A DNA stretch of 64,000 nucleotides from Cristatella mucedo (lineage: Eukaryota > Bryozoa > Phylactolaemata > Cristatellidae). A program made the position numbers and the translations under genes. The notes under the pieces are model-generated. The model was not told where the DNA came from. It was given only the letters and a program-made list of their open reading frames with translations, and searched no databases. The DNA lies in the NCBI GenBank assembly GCA_009760855.2, contig WPIO01000029.1, forward strand, positions 3,377,501-3,441,500. Direction: 5' to 3'. Each line of letters starts with the position of its first letter. The first letter of the stretch is position 1. This document shows positions 32,464-42,934 of this stretch, in pieces.

Positions 32464-33243
32464 CAGGTGCAATTTGAGCTGCCCCGAGGTCTGAAACTCT
32501 TTGCCGCATCGGTTGCACATGTGGTCGATGACGGCACGCCCGTGCTCCTGGCGAAGGTGCGCTGCGTAGGCGCGCCGAGAGCGGAACGTCGGCCTGAACT
32601 CGTGAGCCTTGACCGGCGGGCAGAGCAGGCACCGATACACAAGGCTCGCCTCGATCGGACGAGTCACGCACCAGTCGAGCAGCTGCCTGTGATCCTCCAC
32701 GACTCTGCAGCCCTGCTGAGCCGCCGACGTCGTCGGTAGCTCGCTCGGCGACCCGACGGCACCTTGTCCGTCACGGCGGCCGCGGCACGTGCTGCCACAC
32801 ATGTACACGCCGTTGGGTCTGGCCTCGGCGCACGACGACTCGTTGGCGCCCAGAGTGTGCTCTCGGAACAGCTCCTCCGAGTCAAACATCTGCTCGCACT
32901 CGGAGCAGTGCCACCAGCGGCGAGCACATCGAGCCATCAGCCAATGCTGCGGCCTGCTCATCCAGTGCTGCTCCAGCAGCTCCACGGTGGCGAATGTGTC
33001 CGAGCAACCGCCGCACGCATGGGCCAGCTCGTGGCTGCCGTGCAGGCACCGCCAGAGGGCATGTTTGCGAAACGTGGCCAGGTCGCCAGGTATTGTAGTG
33101 CCGCACTCGGGGCAGACGAACGGCCGCGTGCCACTGTGGATGAAGCCTGTCGCTCCACCGCTCGATAACTTTGGAGTCTTCCGGTCCTTCTTATTCGTCT
33201 GCTCAGGACCGTTGCCCTGAGGCACATCGTCGGCAGGAGGCAT
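32464..33243 (-). pseudogene. Zinc-finger gene copy 2, exon 1, internally deleted
   Basis: 260 codons from an ATG at 33,243 to the donor. Residues 1-33 differ from copy 1 at about five positions (KDRKTPKLSSGG versus KNRKTPKKSRGG). The frame then jumps to HSGTRPFVCPECGTT and is identical to copy 1 to the donor. About 570 bp (190 codons) are missing: the Pro-rich region, the Ala-Ser-Pro repeat and fingers 1 and 2. The deletion is in frame, so the exon itself is open, but the gene is broken in exon 2 and lacks the TATA segment. An expressed shorter form cannot be excluded. Confidence 0.65.
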
Positions 33244-33399
33244 GATTTATGCCTGGCACCGAGCAGTAAGCCGGTGGCAAGGACACCGGAGTGCCAGCGT
33301 CCTCTTATTGACTGCTTCTCAGCAAGGGCTGCTCCTTCGGTTTACTCGGCCTGCAGCGGTAAGAAGAAACAAGAGGCTCACAGTCGGGAGGAGAAGGTA

Positions 33400-33620
33400 G
33401 GAGGAAGGGGAGAAGGAAGAGGGACAAAAGACAGGGATGAAGCACTGGGTGAGAGAGAGACAAAGACAGAGAAAAAAGAGAGAGAGAGTGAGAGAGAAAA
33501 AAAGAGAAAGAATAAGAGAGAATGAGAGAAAGAGACAGCGGGAGAATGAGAGAGACAAGGAGACATGGACAGAGAGAGACGTAGAGATACAGAAACAGAG
33601 GCAGGCAGGCAGAGACACAC

Positions 33621-33672
<52 letters not shown>

Positions 33673-34270
33673 AGGTAAATAGAGATAGAGAGACAATGAC
33701 AGAGAGAGAGAGAGAGATGCAGAGACAGTAGGAGACGGAGAGGCTGGTAGAAGGGGAGAAGACGAGAGACAGACAGAAACAGTGACAGAGAGAGGCAGTG
33801 AGAGACAGAGAAAGAGGGAGACATTGAGATTGAGAGACAGAGAAAGATTGCAACATTTGGAGACAGAGAAAGAGAGAGACGCTGAGATTGAGAGGCAGAG
33901 AAAGATGGTGACATTTGGAGACAGAGAAAGAGAGAGACATTGAGATTGAGAGACAGAGAAAGATGGCGACAAGAGAGAGACACTGAGATTGAGAGGCAGA
34001 GAAAGATGGTGACATTTGGAGACAGAGAAAGAGAGGGTGAGAGTGGAAACGGAGAGAGCGACAGTGAGAGGAGAGCCGTTAATGCATTTTAGGTAAAGCA
34101 GTTGCTTTTCACTGATTGGGGTCCTGGGTTCGAATCCTGTGGTGAGAGATCCTATTGCAGCTGCAAGCCGTGTTGATAGCCATAAAGGTTCTTTTGTCGC
34201 TATGCAAAAGAGGTTGTTAAATCAGCTAGAGACAGAGAGAAGAGGAGACAGAGAGAGATGGGAGAAGGGA
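33400..34270. repeat. Polypurine (GA-rich) tract, copy 2
   Basis: Short counterpart of 5,965-10,690. Both borders match (GTCGGGAGGAGAAGGTAGGA on the left, GAACAGAGCCTCGGG on the right). It contains a GA run at 33,627-33,669 and a 58-bp unit (ACATTTGGAGACAGAGAAAG...) at 33,853, 33,911 and 34,012. Long Ser/Leu-rich frames on the minus strand are compositional. Confidence 0.9.
34070..34235 (+). mobile_element. SINE family 2 in the GA tract
   Basis: B box GGGTTCGAATCCTGTGGTG, then CTGCAAGCCGTGTTGATAGC, GTCGCTATGCAAAAGAGG and TTAAATCAGCTAG. It is specific to copy 2. Target-site duplications cannot be read in GA-rich DNA. Confidence 0.75.
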
Positions 34271-34659
34271 ACAGAGCCTCGGGCGGGCGGGTCGCCTGCC
34301 GGAGCGAACGCCTGCTAGCGCTAGGGAAGACCGCTGTGCGTTTACATTGGGAGTCAGCTGTTGCTGCAGTCAGGCAATTCGTACGGTTCTACAAGTATAA
34401 TGCTCACTATAAGTGGAAGAAGACATACTGCAGCTCGGCTGTCGTACAACGTTTTACCTTAGCAGCATCTCACATAGTGCACCGCCCCACGTGTGAACGT
34501 CTTGCCGGCATGTTCCTAAGTGAGTGTCATCTTTCGCATTGGCCTGTATGAAGTGAGGCCTGCTCTAACGTAAGTGTCCTCTTCCGCATTGGCTCGTACG
34601 AACCCACGTGACCCGTCGAGTGATAAAACCTGCAAGTGCTTTTAAAGACCAGCGTTGGG

Positions 34660-34860
34660 ACGCGATTATACGAATAATAAAAATAATAATAACGATAGCA
34701 CGTTTGCATGGCTCCCTCAGAGAATTTTATCTCTTTGTAGGCACTTTGCATATGCTGTAAAGGAAGCTTCGTCGAATGGTTGGTGGCAACATACACAATG
34801 TCAACATGCATTACATGGTGAGAGTGACATACACAGTGTCAACCTATAGAATATGGTTAG
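34660..34860 (-). mobile_element. L2-A type 3' end, reversed (duplicated)
   Basis: Partner of 13,195-13,395. Confidence 0.6.
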
Positions 34861-35012
34861 TGATAAAGCTTCTTGGGAGTGCATTACTCTAACCATAAGG
34901 CATCGATTTCCGAAAAGCAAAGGCGGCAGGTTTGCATTCTAGGCAGGATGTGAAAGTATTTTAACACATAACTGCATAATACATGGCTATGCACAAAATT
35001 CTACTACTTACG

Positions 35013-35880
35013 CTACCTCACACCAGGGCTCGATGGTCATTAAGAGTCGATTTAACACATGTGACCGAAAGAAAATATTCGTTTTTTTGCGTCAAAATTT
35101 CCTTTTTCTGCGTCAGCCCATTGATATTCAAAAGGCTGGAGTAATACCGTTTAACTCTGGTTATCGCTTGGACCCAGCTTGGGTCTATTTTAGGCTACAT
35201 TTGCTTTGATCAGGCTTATAAACGATAACGCTTGCTAGTATTCAAAAAACTGAAAAATCATAAAGTTTTATTTTGGTAGAGTTATTGCAGGAACTGAAAC
35301 ATAGCTACAGCAAGTATAACTGGGATAGTAATTTATTCGTCGATGTCGTATCGTCCAAAATCGTTGTCTTTTCAGAAATGCTTTAGCACCTACATGAATC
35401 CCCGCGATATGACATTTTTTTCAAATCTGCTCCTCGGGGCTCCCCTTTTTTGCAACTAACCCATTCAAACAAAAATGAGAAACAAGAAACTCCGTCCGAA
35501 AATTTGCATTCGTACTTCATAGTTCGGCCAGTACCAGGCCAGCCTGCCCCAAGTCACTGAGCTAGAGCAGATTGTAGAAAGATTTCCCGAGTAAGACAAA
35601 ATTAGTCTTCGCGACTGCTTGGAGTTTCAGTTGGAGATGCATTAAACTCTAGTGTGACAACATTTCCAAAGCGCAGTTGGTGTGGCAGCAATAGTACCGT
35701 TTCGCGAACGCCTGCGGTTAACTCAAATGTAGGGCCAACTCGTATCACTCACATTGAAAGCGAACGAGTTTGCCTTAATTTGCATCCTCAAAGCGTGCTG
35801 TAAGCTACAGCAAAGCCTTCCTTATTACCTCCTGCAAAGTTCACGTGTAGTTAATATTTATAGTTCAATGCTAGACTAGC
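35013..35880. other. AT-rich, nothing recognised
   Basis: Starts at the right edge of the segmental duplication. No open frame, repeat or motif that I can support. Confidence 0.5.
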
Positions 35881-35884
35881 CTAT

Positions 35885-36372
35885 GCACTTCCAAATAAAG
35901 GGAGACTCCAACTCCCCCTCCAGGCCAAGCATCGTACTATCCGCCTTTTCGGAATCTAACTATTTACCAATACCTCGTACAAACCTCAAATCCTTTGGTG
36001 ACCGTGCATTTAGTTCGTATGCTCCCAAAGCCTGGAGCTCCCTCCCGACTTTCGTCAGAACATCTCCTGACTTGACCACGTTTAAAAAGAACTTAAAGAC
36101 GTACTAATTTAGGACAGCATTTAGTGGGTCCTGCGATTCGTCTTTCTGTGCTTATATGTGCTGACACTGTGCATGCTGCCACTAACCACACTTGCCTGCT
36201 GACCCTATGCATGTAACCCCTAACCATGTTATTCATGTTGTTTATCAAGCATGATATTAGTCACCGCTCGATCTCGTTTCCTTTGAAGCAAACATAAAGC
36301 GCTTAGAAAGAAATTGAGTTCTCTCAGGGCGCTTTATCAAGTGTATTATTATTATTCTTATTATTAACTGCT
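35885..36372 (+). mobile_element. L2-A, 5'-truncated copy
   Basis: Encodes SNYLPIPRTNLKSFGDRAFS and SYAPKAWSSLPTFV, ending KKNLKTY-stop at 36,107. The L2-A 3' UTR and an ATTATTATTATTC tail follow. The frame is clean over the 70 or so codons that remain. Confidence 0.85.
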
Positions 36373-36960
36373 AACGGAGTTGGGATATTGTGTCTTCTTG
36401 ACCTGGCTGGTGAGTGGCACTACTGGCAATCTTTCGCGAAATTTTCTTAATGCAGCCAAATCTGCGTTGAAGGATACAGAAAAAAGAGTATTTGCTGTTT
36501 TTTAGTCCTAAAATTATCACACTTTCGTTGAGATTCGGCTGCTCATCGCTGACCGGTTTTCGTAATTTCCTTTTCTTACTGTTTCTTTTTTCATAATTGT
36601 GTCCTTTTCTTATTTTTGTCAGTTATAGCTTTCCGGCATACATCGTTTTCAAAGATTGGTATTTTAATTAGTCAGGTAACTTCTCACTTTTGGTCTTTTT
36701 CGTAAGAAATTAGTTTTTTATGGTGAGAGTACATTTTTTCGTTCGTATTAACATTTTGATGGCGCTCTCGCCGCCGTTCAGAACATGCTTAGCGAATTCG
36801 GAGCGGGCATCGATGAAGGGGCATTAATTAGCAAGATTTCAATTCAGCGTATAGTGCTGGCACGAACACTATGCACACCAATGGAATCAACGAAAATCTT
36901 AAACATTGCTGTATTTCACAAAAATGAGGCAAGCATGCCACCACAAGGTAGCAATAATGC

Positions 36961-37046
<86 letters not shown>

Positions 37047-39041
37047 CTTACTTTTCAGTGCTTAGATTACTGTATATAAAAATGGCGACTTTTTCGGAAA
37101 CCAGAAATTGCCTCAGATACTACCAAGTGGGTACTTTCACGCGTTCTTGCACTTGTGCACTTAGTAATAAAAATGTTTCGGCATACACTATTTGTTACAA
37201 ATATTATTAAATCGTGTGAATTTAAATTTTCGGGTAAATCTGTTTATTCGCCACTCTATAAAACGCTGGACCATTTGAGTGCATTTCTTGATCCCGAAAG
37301 TACGCAAATTTTGTGCGGCAGCACTCTATATATGAATGGTGCTCAACAATTATTGGCTTTGTGAGCCACCGAACGTAATGACCCTCTTGTCGTGTGGTTT
37401 TACTGGAATCAATGCCCGGATCAGCTGTCCGATATTTCTTAAGATGAGCTTGACAGGAAGAGATTTACTATAAGTTGTTAGAAATAACCGGTAGAGGTCG
37501 ACAGCTCCAAAATTGAACCTGCTCTTTCTGGGTAGCATAGTCCTGCATAGCAAGCTTACATAGTTTGCAACATGATGCAGTTTAACACAGAGGCACGACC
37601 GAGAAAAAGTTCATAATGCACCGAAATCCTTACTTCGTAACGTCGTAAGCGTCAAATTCTAGAGTGAGCGCGATCTAGCGGAGGGCATACTGCTCTTGCG
37701 TTTAGTAAGCGATTGACACGAATTAGTAGAATCTGCCAGTGATTTTTCACAGGGGGCTAGCTGCACAGTTAATATAAATTAAAAGACACTCAGCACGTGT
37801 TAACGTTCCGAACACAAAATTTAATGCTGATTAGCTACCCGGCGTTGACGAATAAATTTCATAAAATTAGATTTCATGTTCTTTTTATAAGAAAATTAGT
37901 AAATTTCTGGTCAAAAACAAAACTAAGGTCAAAAACAGAAAGATGTTGAAGGCGGGATTCAAGCACTAGACGACCGAGGCCGTCTTTGGCAGTCCTTGGC
38001 CGACGGTAGGCCGGCTCACCAGCTAGGTTTACGGCTAGGTCAGCAGACGACACTGATGCAGCATTGCAACAAACCACTGAAATTTCTGGCGAATTTTTAT
38101 GGACATAAGCTAGCTTTAATATACATGGGCACTTTATATTAATAATAGTGTTTTCAATACAAAACACTTAATAGATTAAAATCAGTTTCTAGGCACTTTG
38201 CATGAGGCCAAAAGGAAACTAATAACCCATTGGTGACAATCGTAGCACAATGCTGCCCATTGAGTAAGCCTTCTTGCCGAGGGTTCGCATTCTTGTTTCC
38301 TCGACTGCTGCTGCAGCTGACCAACTTCTGACCGAAGCAGCGATTTGCTGCCGAGGTTTACTTTGTCTCCTGCCCTGCAGCTGCTGCCAGGCTTGAAGTC
38401 AGCAAGGGCAGTACATGGTGCATGGGGGCACCGGATGCTTCTCGAACGGAGCAGAGCAGTTAACGTTAGACGTTAACTCACGCCCGGTCTGCCTTGGTAT
38501 GCTTGCCGCACAGCATTGCCAGCAGTCGAGGAGCCGCCTGACCCCCGGAGCCTCTGCTTCAGCTGGGAAGCTGCTGGCCGGAAGCAAGCAGAGGAAACCA
38601 ATGTCTGCAGCAGATGGCAAATAGAGCACTGAGCTGTTGCAGGCAGGGGTGGCAGTAAGCATTGACAGTAAGCACCGGATGCTTCGAGGGGAGTCTGGAG
38701 CATGGTTAATTTAATTTCAATCTCACTCTGCCGACCGAACACCAGCCCGTGTAGGCTAGATGGCTTTTTCCGAAAGTCGTACCAATGCTAAGCTATAGTA
38801 GACTGAGTATAAAAAGAGCACAATCCAGTGGCTTTGGCTAGCTAGCAGACGAGGTAAGCGGCCCCTAATCTTGGACGTGGAGTTGAACATGATGGTGGCA
38901 GCCACTGGGAGCAGTCTTCTAAATAAAAACTAGCAACTGGTCAGCTGGTTATCAAAGAGAACACCCAAAGTAGCAACACTTCACGATACGACCCGAGCAA
39001 CCTAAAGCCCAAATCAATATCGAAAGGCAGAGCTGCGCTCA
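36373..39041. other. AT-rich intergenic DNA, no supported gene
   Basis: A TA/TG microsatellite lies at 36,960-37,045. A short local duplication (GCACCGGATGCTTC at 38,428 and 38,672) is present. Frames of up to 141 codons cross the microsatellite and are not credible. Confidence 0.5.
36960..37045. repeat. TA/TG microsatellite
   Basis: Alternating TA and TG blocks, ending in a TA run of about 22 units. Confidence 0.95.
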
Positions 39042-39242
39042 GCAGACAAATGTAATGCAACACATTTCTGTCAGTAACTCCACAAAGCCTAAATGGTTGT
39101 TCCTCAGGAGTTTTGTATAGCGCACTCAAAGCCTGAGTGGCTTTCGGTATGCATTCGGTGGTCAACCGATTTCATCTCAAGCAGCGAGCAGAAAGTCAGA
39201 AGCATAGCCGAGTCAGGAGTTGAGGTAGTGAGTAGCATAGAA

Positions 39243-39845
39243 AGCGATTAGGCCACTGCAGCTGACTATGAATATGGCCGCAAGGCTAGTCTTCAAGTCC
39301 CAGAAGTTTGAGCACGTGTCTCCTTTGCTAAAAGAGATAAGATGGATGCCGGTCGACCAACGGATTTGGAGCAAGGTTCTTACTCTGACCCACAAGGCCA
39401 GCCACAGCTTAGCTCCTTCGTACCTAGCTGAACTGCTGCATCCGTTTCAGCCTGTTTGCGCCCTCAGGTCCTGTGTGGACAATAAATTAGCTGTTCTATT
39501 CCTCCGCTTAAAGACCGTTGGCGACAGAAGCTTTAGCTCTGTAGGTCCTAGACTGTGGAACTCCTTTCCACGATTCTTACGCAACGACAACTACTCTCCT
39601 GCTGCCGACTATGGCTCATGCTTTTCAGTGGTCCTGAGCTTCGACTTCCATGCTACTCACTACCTCAACTGCTCTCCTGACTTCGCTATGCTTCCCACTT
39701 TCTCTTTGTTGCTTGAGACGAAGTCTGTTGGCTACCGAATGCGTACCGAAAGCCGCTTAGGCTGTGAGTGCGCTATACAAAACTCTCCTGAGTAACACCC
39801 ACATGGTCTCTATGACTTTGTGGAGTTACAGGTGGAGATACATTA
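39243..39845 (+). mobile_element. L2-B inserted into an older L2-B
   Basis: Target-site duplication CATAGAA at 39,236-39,242 and 39,846-39,852. It encodes MNMAARLVFKSQKFEHVSPL to NSPE-stop in one frame, then GGAGATACATTA. The interrupted host resumes exactly on each side. Confidence 0.92.
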
Positions 39846-40091
39846 CATAGAAGTAGCAGCCTAGAACGGCTGACAGGGATTTTTCATAGTCGGCAGCAGG
39901 AGAGTTGTTGCATCAGAATTGTGGAAGTGAGTTCCACAGTCTAGGACCTGCACAGCAAAAGCTTCGGCTGCCAACGATATTTGAACAACTAATTCATTGT
40001 CCATAAAGGACCTTAGGGTATGAAGAGGCTGAAACTGGTGGTGCAGTTCAGCTAGATGTGAAGGAGCCAAGCCGTGGCAGACCTAGTGGGG

Positions 40092-40266
40092 AGCCGTGAT
40101 GGCTGACTAGGTAAGCCGGTTGCTTTTCACGACCTTGGTCCCGAGGTCGTGGGTTCGAATCCTGTGGTGGGTGAACCTATATGCACTGCTGCAAGCAGTG
40201 GTGATAGCCGTAAAGGTTTTTCTGTTGCTATACAAAAGAGGCTGTTAAATCAGCTAGTATTTTTTT
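40092..40266 (+). mobile_element. SINE family 2, best copy
   Basis: AGCCGTGATGGCTGACTAGG leads to GTCCCGAGGTCGTGGGTTCG (B box), CTGCAAGCAGTGGTGATAGC, GTTGCTATACAAAAGAGGC and TGTTAAATCAGCTAG with a T run. It is inserted in the L2-B host between CTAGTGGGG (40,083-40,091) and CTAGGGGG (40,267-40,274), a slightly diverged target-site duplication. Confidence 0.85.
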
Positions 40267-41238
40267 CTAGGGGGTCAGCATAAGAACTTTGCTCTACATC
40301 CGTTGATCAACCGGCAGCCATTCAAGGTCTTTCGGCAAAGGAGACACATGGTCAAACCTGTTGGATTTGTAAACTAACCTTGCAGCCATATTCATTACCA
40401 GCTGCAGTGGCCTAGTGGCATATTCCGGTGGCCAAGCCAAATTAGAATTGCGATAATTTAGCCTAGACAGAACCAGGGAGCTTATTGAATTCTTTGCAAG
40501 CCACCGTGGGAGACAGGACGTTGTGGCTAGCTGTGAAAGCAGTCTTCTTGACGAAGCTTTCAAAATGTAGGCAGCTGTCAAAGACGACACCTCAATTCCG
40601 AGTGCATGGTGATGGTTTCACAATAGCATTGCCTATAAGAAGAGCAAAGTCTACTAGTCTAGCCACACGCTTGGGGTGTCTTAGGAGTTGCACTTCAGCT
40701 TAATTGCCTTTTAGTTTAAGGGATTTTGCCGACATCCAGGACCGAATGTATACAAGGCAATCATTCGGTTTATCGGTCACTTCAGAGTACGACGGTTTAA
40801 GTGACGAATACAGCTGAGTATCGGCATCATATAAGTGATCGCCTAATCCATGGGCCCGAGTAATTTTCCTCATAGGTTGAGTATAAATGGTGAACAGCAA
40901 GGGGCTGAGGATGAACTCTTGCAGAACTCCATAGGTAACCGGTCTGGTGGATGAGACCTGACCCCCACACGATACGGATTGAACAAGACAGGGCAAGTGT
41001 GATTTGAACCATCCAGTGCCCCGTCTGCCAAGCCGTGGTAGTTCTCAATCGTTCAAGCAGAATATCATGATCAATAGTGTAGGCGGCAGCAGCTGGTAGA
41101 TCTAGCAGTGCTAGGGCAGTGACATTCCCGTCATCGTTGCTGCATAGGATGTGATTGTTAAGCATGCAGCAGTGAGCCTCTAGTAGTAGCAACAAGGCTA
41201 ACCAGTCTAGTGACGCGAGCGGCTGTCTTTGCAGACAA

Positions 41239-41254
41239 GCTTCGACATGAAAAA

Positions 41255-41293
<39 letters not shown>

Positions 41294-41692
41294 CATAAAT
41301 GTGCAAACTTACAAGGCAACATGAACAGTGGATAGTGCAATTTTAGCTTTGTAGACATACATGAATTGCTATGATCGGTCAAAAACAAGCTTACAATCCT
41401 ACACCAATCAGTTGCTACTCCAACTGTGCCCACATGCAGACATTGTGTATGGGCTACAGGCCAAAAGGTAAAGATAATAATGAACAAACTAATAGTGATC
41501 TCACGAAGCATTGCCCCAATGCATATTCTATGACAACGCATTCTCTCTCAGCTGTAGTGCTGCTGTGCTTATATAGCAGCATTTGCGGCCAACCACATCC
41601 CTAGCTCCCCGGCTAATCATTACCATCGTCATTAGGTCAGCACACCGTATGTCGAAGGCACAGGCAGGATCGCCTGAATGGGTGTCGCCGGT
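41239..41692. other. No supported gene; AT microsatellite
   Basis: An AT run at 41,257-41,290 and a palindromic CTTATATAGCAGC near 41,569; otherwise nothing. Confidence 0.5.
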
Positions 41693-42934
41693 CTATAAAT
41701 GATTTTGGGATGCCAGGTTATGCAGACCGGGCGGCGGCGGTGGAATGAGCGTAAGCTGCAGAACCAGAAGAGTGGTGGGCACCCATTCGATGGTAGTGGA
41801 CACCACGGTGACATTGGCAGGCACCACTGTCACAGGCACGAATGTGGAGATAGTGACAGGCACCAATGTTGTGACAGCAACAGGCACCAATGTGGTGACA
41901 GCAACAGGCCGTAATGTGGTGACAATGGCAGGCTGTAATGTGGTGACATTGGCAGGCCCCAATGTGGTGATAGTAGCAGTCCCCAATTCGGCGACAGTGG
42001 CAAGCTGCACAGATGCGGTAACAGTGGCAGGCACTGATGGACCGGCTTCAGGCGCCACCGCAATGGCTGACGGCAGCTCTGTCACAGTCTGAGGCACAGG
42101 CAGCCTTACAGCAGGGTGCTCATCCACTGCCATTGCAGGATCAGCAATGGCTTCGGAATCCTCCGGGTCACTGCCGTCGGCGCATCCGCTCCTGTCGCTG
42201 AAGTCGATGACCAGCCTCCCGCTAATGTCGCTGTCATCGCTGTCACTATCGACGATCATTGCCGTCTCGGAGCTGTTGCCAGGCACCAAGCTGTGCTGTG
42301 GCAGCAGCGGGGCGACCGAAGCCGCTCTGCCGCTGCCGATGCCAGCAGTGGAGCCTGGCTGCAGCAGCGATGCAAGCGCCGCTCCATCGGCTTTGCCACC
42401 ATCCACAGTGGAGCCTGGCTGCAGCAGCTGCTCGACCGCAGCTGCCCCGGCAGCTCGACCGCAGCTGCCGGCACCGGCAGCAGCAGCTTCGGCAGGGCCT
42501 AGCTGCAGCCGAGGCGTGAGCACCGCCCCGCCATCTTCGACATCTTCGCCCGCAGCGGAGCCTAGCTGCAGCGCACTGGCACCGACTGGCTGGTGCTTTC
42601 GGGTGTGGCTGACTGCCTGACACTCGTTGACAAAGAACAGCTCTTGCTGGCAGCTGGGGCATTCCAAGCGCACCAGCGGCGTCTTTCTCTGCAGATGGTC
42701 GACAAACGACGACGGAGAGTGGAACACTTGTCCGCATGTCCAGCAGGTGAGCTGCTCTTCGTCTGCTGGTGGACATTCATCGTGTCCTCCGCTCGTGGCA
42801 GCATGCTGCACAGCCCAGATCGCGGCAGCGGCTGCAGCAAGGTCGGGGGCATCTGCCACTGGGTCGGCACCGGAAGGTACGGCCTCGAGCTGGCTGCTGG
42901 CGGCGCGTCTGAGAAGTGATCGCTCGTTGTCCAT
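41693..42934 (-). CDS. Zinc-finger protein related to the duplicated gene
   Basis: 413 codons in one frame. The ATG at 42,934 has G at -3 and G at +4. Order: an Ala-rich N-terminus, a finger-like pair CWTCGQVFHSPSSFVDH and CPSCQQELFF..C..SHTRKH, a Gln/Pro/Gly linker with QPGSTV and QPGSTA repeats, an acidic patch MIVDSDSDDSD followed by LVIDFSD, and a C-terminal domain of about seven 8-residue units like VAVTTLVP. The finger pair lines up with fingers 1-2 of the gene at 5,287 (C-x2-C-x12-H, then C..C, L-F, C, S-x-H-x-R-x-H). The hydrophobic core next to Ser/Asp resembles a SUMO-interacting motif. Nuclear protein is inferred; function is unknown. The stop is TAG at 41,695-41,693; a splice donor inside the exon cannot be excluded. 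A TATATA-like site lies near 43,428 on the minus strand, far upstream. Confidence 0.65.
   Translation of the reverse strand: MDNERSLLRRAASSQLEAVPSGADPVADAPDLAAAAAAIWAVQHAATSGGHDECPPADEEQLTCWTCGQVFHSPSSFVDHLQRKTPLVRLECPSCQQELFFVNECQAVSHTRKHQPVGASALQLGSAAGEDVEDGGAVLTPRLQLGPAEAAAAGAGSCGRAAGAAAVEQLLQPGSTVDGGKADGAALASLLQPGSTAGIGSGRAASVAPLLPQHSLVPGNSSETAMIVDSDSDDSDISGRLVIDFSDRSGCADGSDPEDSEAIADPAMAVDEHPAVRLPVPQTVTELPSAIAVAPEAGPSVPATVTASVQLATVAELGTATITTLGPANVTTLQPAIVTTLRPVAVTTLVPVAVTTLVPVTISTFVPVTVVPANVTVVSTTIEWVPTTLLVLQLTLIPPPPPGLHNLASQNHL
41815..42000. repeat. 24-bp coding minisatellite
   Basis: Units like ACAGGCACCAATGTGGTGAC(AGCA) in tandem, about seven, encoding the VTTLVPVA-type octads of the gene above. 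Confidence 0.85.

Larger units (their letters stand above)
28074..35012. repeat. Segmental duplication, copy 2
   Basis: Collinear partner of 63-13,545. Identity is patchy. 28,074-29,790 and 32,160-33,141 match copy 1 almost base for base, apart from poly-C lengths and rare substitutions. In contrast 31,670-32,150, 33,143-33,243 and 34,390-35,012 differ at roughly one base in seven to ten by eye. Copy 2 carries an L2-B insertion (28,174-28,869) and a SINE in its GA tract (34,070-34,235) that copy 1 lacks. Confidence 0.93.
39050..41230 (-). pseudogene. L2-B retrotransposon with two nested insertions
   Basis: Flanked by GCAGACAA at 39,042-39,049 and 41,231-41,238, giving exact ends. Read on the minus strand it starts inside the reverse transcriptase: LLDLPAAAAYTIDHDILL (motif A with the catalytic Asp region mutated), LYDADTQLYSSLKP (YADD scrambled), then SLVLSRLNYRNSNLAWPP, MNMAARLVYKSNRFDHVSPL and the C-terminal end. 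The 3' end reads GAGTTACTGACAGAAATGTG. A plus-strand L2-B copy and a SINE sit inside it. Frameshifts and stops show it is old. Confidence 0.88.
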
